Shown: piece by piece, positions 62,579 to 64,000 of the stretch
Numbering within the stretch: position 1 is the first letter of the stretch
How the letters are laid out: every line of letters starts with the position of its first letter
Origin: Vampirovibrio chlorellavorus
GTDB lineage: Bacteria > Cyanobacteriota > Vampirovibrionia > Vampirovibrionales > Vampirovibrionaceae
Assembly (NCBI RefSeq): GCF_003149375.1
Contig: NZ_QFWH01000010.1
Location: forward strand, 1-64,000
Direction of reading: 5' to 3'
Length of the DNA stretch: 64,000 bases
The notes under the pieces: generated by a model
The model's input: the letters and a program-made list of their open reading frames with translations, nothing else
Told to the model about the DNA's origin: nothing
Databases searched by the model: none
Translations under genes and position numbers: made by a program

Positions 62579-63568
62579 CTAGATGCGTGCGGCCTGAGCG
62601 GCAGCTTGCTCATATAAAGCCCGCTGGTGCAGGGTGGTCTCTTTCAGCAGAGCCAAAAAGTCGTCATCAGGGTAGTGATAGGACTTGATGCGGTAGTTGA
62701 AATCCTCAAACAACAGGGCATGCTCGTTGACCGGATGCACCCAGCCGCCCTTCAGCCGCTCGATGTAGGTTCTTAGCTTGGCCTCCCGCTTGAAACGGGG
62801 GTTAATGGCCAGATTCAGGTGAACCAGATTGACGGTGTTCAGTCGCCCCTTGGGGCCCTGGCATTCGATGCCCAAGTGTCCCACGGCCCCCGGAAACTTC
62901 AGCAAGCGCTTATCGTTACGGAACAGGCGCATCTGGTAATCCGGATAGAGGTAGCTATCATCCACCCAGCGCATGGGGTCAACCTCGCACAAATGCAGCC
63001 GGGGGATTTTAAAGTGGGTATAGCGGGACTGCAGCATCAGCCCGGTCACCAGCGCCTCAAAATGGGGCTCCGGAAATTCATCATCATCCAGACGCAGCAC
63101 CCAGTCCCCCTGACAACGATCCACCAGGGTTTCCAACCCAGCGTTGCAGGTCAGGGCATCACTCTGAATCACGAACAACTCATCAGCCAGACCGTCACAA
63201 GCGGCCAGCGTGTTATCGGTGGTTTTGCTGTCCACTCCCACCACAACCTGATCGGAAAAGCGACGAACATAACGCAGCAAGGGCTGGATGCGCTCCGCCG
63301 AGTTCATAGTCATAATGCAGGTGGACAAACGGGGCCTGTTCACCGAATCCACCGTTTGAGCGCGACGCTGCCAACGGGGGGCCACCCACAGTTTCTCATA
63401 CCAGTAGCCCAGTCGATGGGCCAGCCGTCGGGCCTGCTGACGCCGGGTGTCTCGACGAAAAACCCGCTCGTATTCAGCATCCCGCTGAATGGGGAAGTCG
63501 CTGGCTTTGGAAGCTGAGGGGGGTAAGTGCATCCAGTCACATCCGAGGGTTTCAACAACAGTCAACAA
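62579..63568 (-). CDS. Family 2 glycosyltransferase
   Basis: 329 residues. After an ~80-residue N-terminal extension rich in Arg comes a GT-A domain starting LSTCIMTMNSAERI, with the nucleotide-sugar-binding and metal-binding acidic motif RLDDDEFPEP. No membrane helices are visible, so it is a soluble or peripheral enzyme. The form, with VGVDSKTTDNT and a later VGHLGIEC, is of the SunS/LgtF-like beta-glycosyltransferase group. Substrate unknown. A second Met (MHLPPS) 11 codons in is an alternative start. Confidence 0.82.
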   Translation of the reverse strand: MLTVVETLGCDWMHLPPSASKASDFPIQRDAEYERVFRRDTRRQQARRLAHRLGYWYEKLWVAPRWQRRAQTVDSVNRPRLSTCIMTMNSAERIQPLLRYVRRFSDQVVVGVDSKTTDNTLAACDGLADELFVIQSDALTCNAGLETLVDRCQGDWVLRLDDDEFPEPHFEALVTGLMLQSRYTHFKIPRLHLCEVDPMRWVDDSYLYPDYQMRLFRNDKRLLKFPGAVGHLGIECQGPKGRLNTVNLVHLNLAINPRFKREAKLRTYIERLKGGWVHPVNEHALLFEDFNYRIKSYHYPDDDFLALLKETTLHQRALYEQAAAQAARI

Positions 63569-63721
63569 AAGCGGGAGAGAGAAGGGTGAGGTATCGTTTA
63601 TTAATTTCGGTACAAGTTTGATTCAAGCCGATTGCATTTCAGCCGATACCGATTGCAGAGCATTTTTCCATCCACAACTTTTTGTCGTCCACAAACAAGA
63701 TGGATCAGGTGGGCTTTGATC

Positions 63722-64000
63722 GTGCCGCATCATCACGTCATACCATTCTACTCAAAACTGGCCCAGCACTGGAAGCAAATCATGGCCAAACTGCTGCCAG
63801 CCAGCGTGGATACCATTACCACGCGCTTTTTAATGCTGTTTCTGATTCTGCTGTTTATTCCCCTGTGTACCCTGATTATTTTTACCCTGAACGTGTTGAC
63901 CCAGCACATGGAGCAAGCGCAAGATGAGCAACTCCGCCTGAGTCAGGATCTTTTTACCCAGACCCTGGAGCAGACCGAAGCCCGTCTCGGGCAATTGCGC
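63722..64000 (+). CDS. Membrane sensor protein, partial (N-terminal 93 residues)
   Basis: An open frame running off the window end. A GTG at 63722 has AGGTGGG 9 nt upstream; the ATG at 63782 is an alternative. A strong membrane helix (~36-62, FLMLFLILLFIPLCTLIIF) is followed by a charged, Gln/Glu-rich coiled-coil-like segment, as in the periplasmic linker of sensor kinases, diguanylate cyclases or chemoreceptors. The effector domain lies outside the window, so the type cannot be decided. Confidence 0.6.
   Translation, partial: MPHHHVIPFYSKLAQHWKQIMAKLLPASVDTITTRFLMLFLILLFIPLCTLIIFTLNVLTQHMEQAQDEQLRLSQDLFTQTLEQTEARLGQLR

Overview
This 64 kb window is a gene-dense bacterial chromosome segment of roughly 55% GC by eye. 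I see no rRNA or tRNA genes, no CRISPR array, no transposase and no phage genes. The gene set is LL-diaminopimelate aminotransferase, MEP-pathway IspE, a MurT-type Mur ligase, a FliA-type flagellar sigma factor, a CxxCH cytochrome and no photosynthesis gene. It would fit a flagellated, non-photosynthetic relative of Cyanobacteria (Vampirovibrionia/Melainabacteria). That placement is inference from gene content, not something the sequence proves.

Layout. 1-0.67 kb: the N-terminal part of a protein built of 7-residue repeats nested in a 105-bp tandem repeat. 0.9-8.7 kb: housekeeping genes (cca, rsmE, murT, dapL, prmA) interrupted by an AT-richer two-gene cassette, a membrane protein plus an ImmA/IrrE peptidase. 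9-15.2 kb: an unknown protein, then a regulatory operon fliA - two unknown proteins - soluble PAS histidine kinase - response regulator fused to an anti-sigma-like ATPase, closed by a 158-bp element with perfect 17-bp terminal inverted repeats. 15.5-17.5 kb: two proline-rich proteins with C-terminal membrane hairpins. 17.6-25.5 kb: an HtrA-like protease, then lipA-bkdA1-bkdA2-bkdB-lpdA-lipB, which joins lipoate synthesis to a 2-oxoacid dehydrogenase complex. The lipA start looks non-canonical and follows an in-frame leader ORF. 25.6-34.5 kb: gatC, pyrG, envelope-associated unknown genes, a glycosyltransferase with a zinc-ribbon tail, a CPBP protease, an HD-GYP protein with an altered motif, a cysteine-cluster protein and a TusA-like protein.

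34.6-41 kb: a secreted lipase-like hydrolase, a JmjC/cupin oxygenase divergent from a perR-rubrerythrin pair with a palindromic operator candidate, an Old Yellow Enzyme and a cation/calcium exchanger. 41-53.5 kb: rel, REP-like repeats, purH, a transsulfuration pair (CBS-like and cystathionine gamma-type enzymes) flanking an unusual predicted cysteine protease, then aroE, a leucyl aminopeptidase with a histone-H1-like tail and a small secreted protein. 53.5-64 kb: a SpoIID-like protein, NAD(P)HX repair, a HEAT protein, a DUF1573-cytochrome c fusion, ROK kinase - ksgA - ispE, a family 2 glycosyltransferase and the start of a membrane sensor.

The most interesting locus is 47171-48691. It encodes a papain-fold protease with a Cys box reading GNTCYLLSSL and, upstream, a segment matching the ubiquitin-interacting motif. 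The organism's likely relatives live with or prey on eukaryotes, so this could be a host-directed effector. Two neighbouring proteins, and more weakly a third, share a short N-terminal VRF/FG-type motif with it and also lack signal peptides. Other strong points are a PerR with all five regulatory metal ligands but no structural zinc cysteines, and the lipA start.
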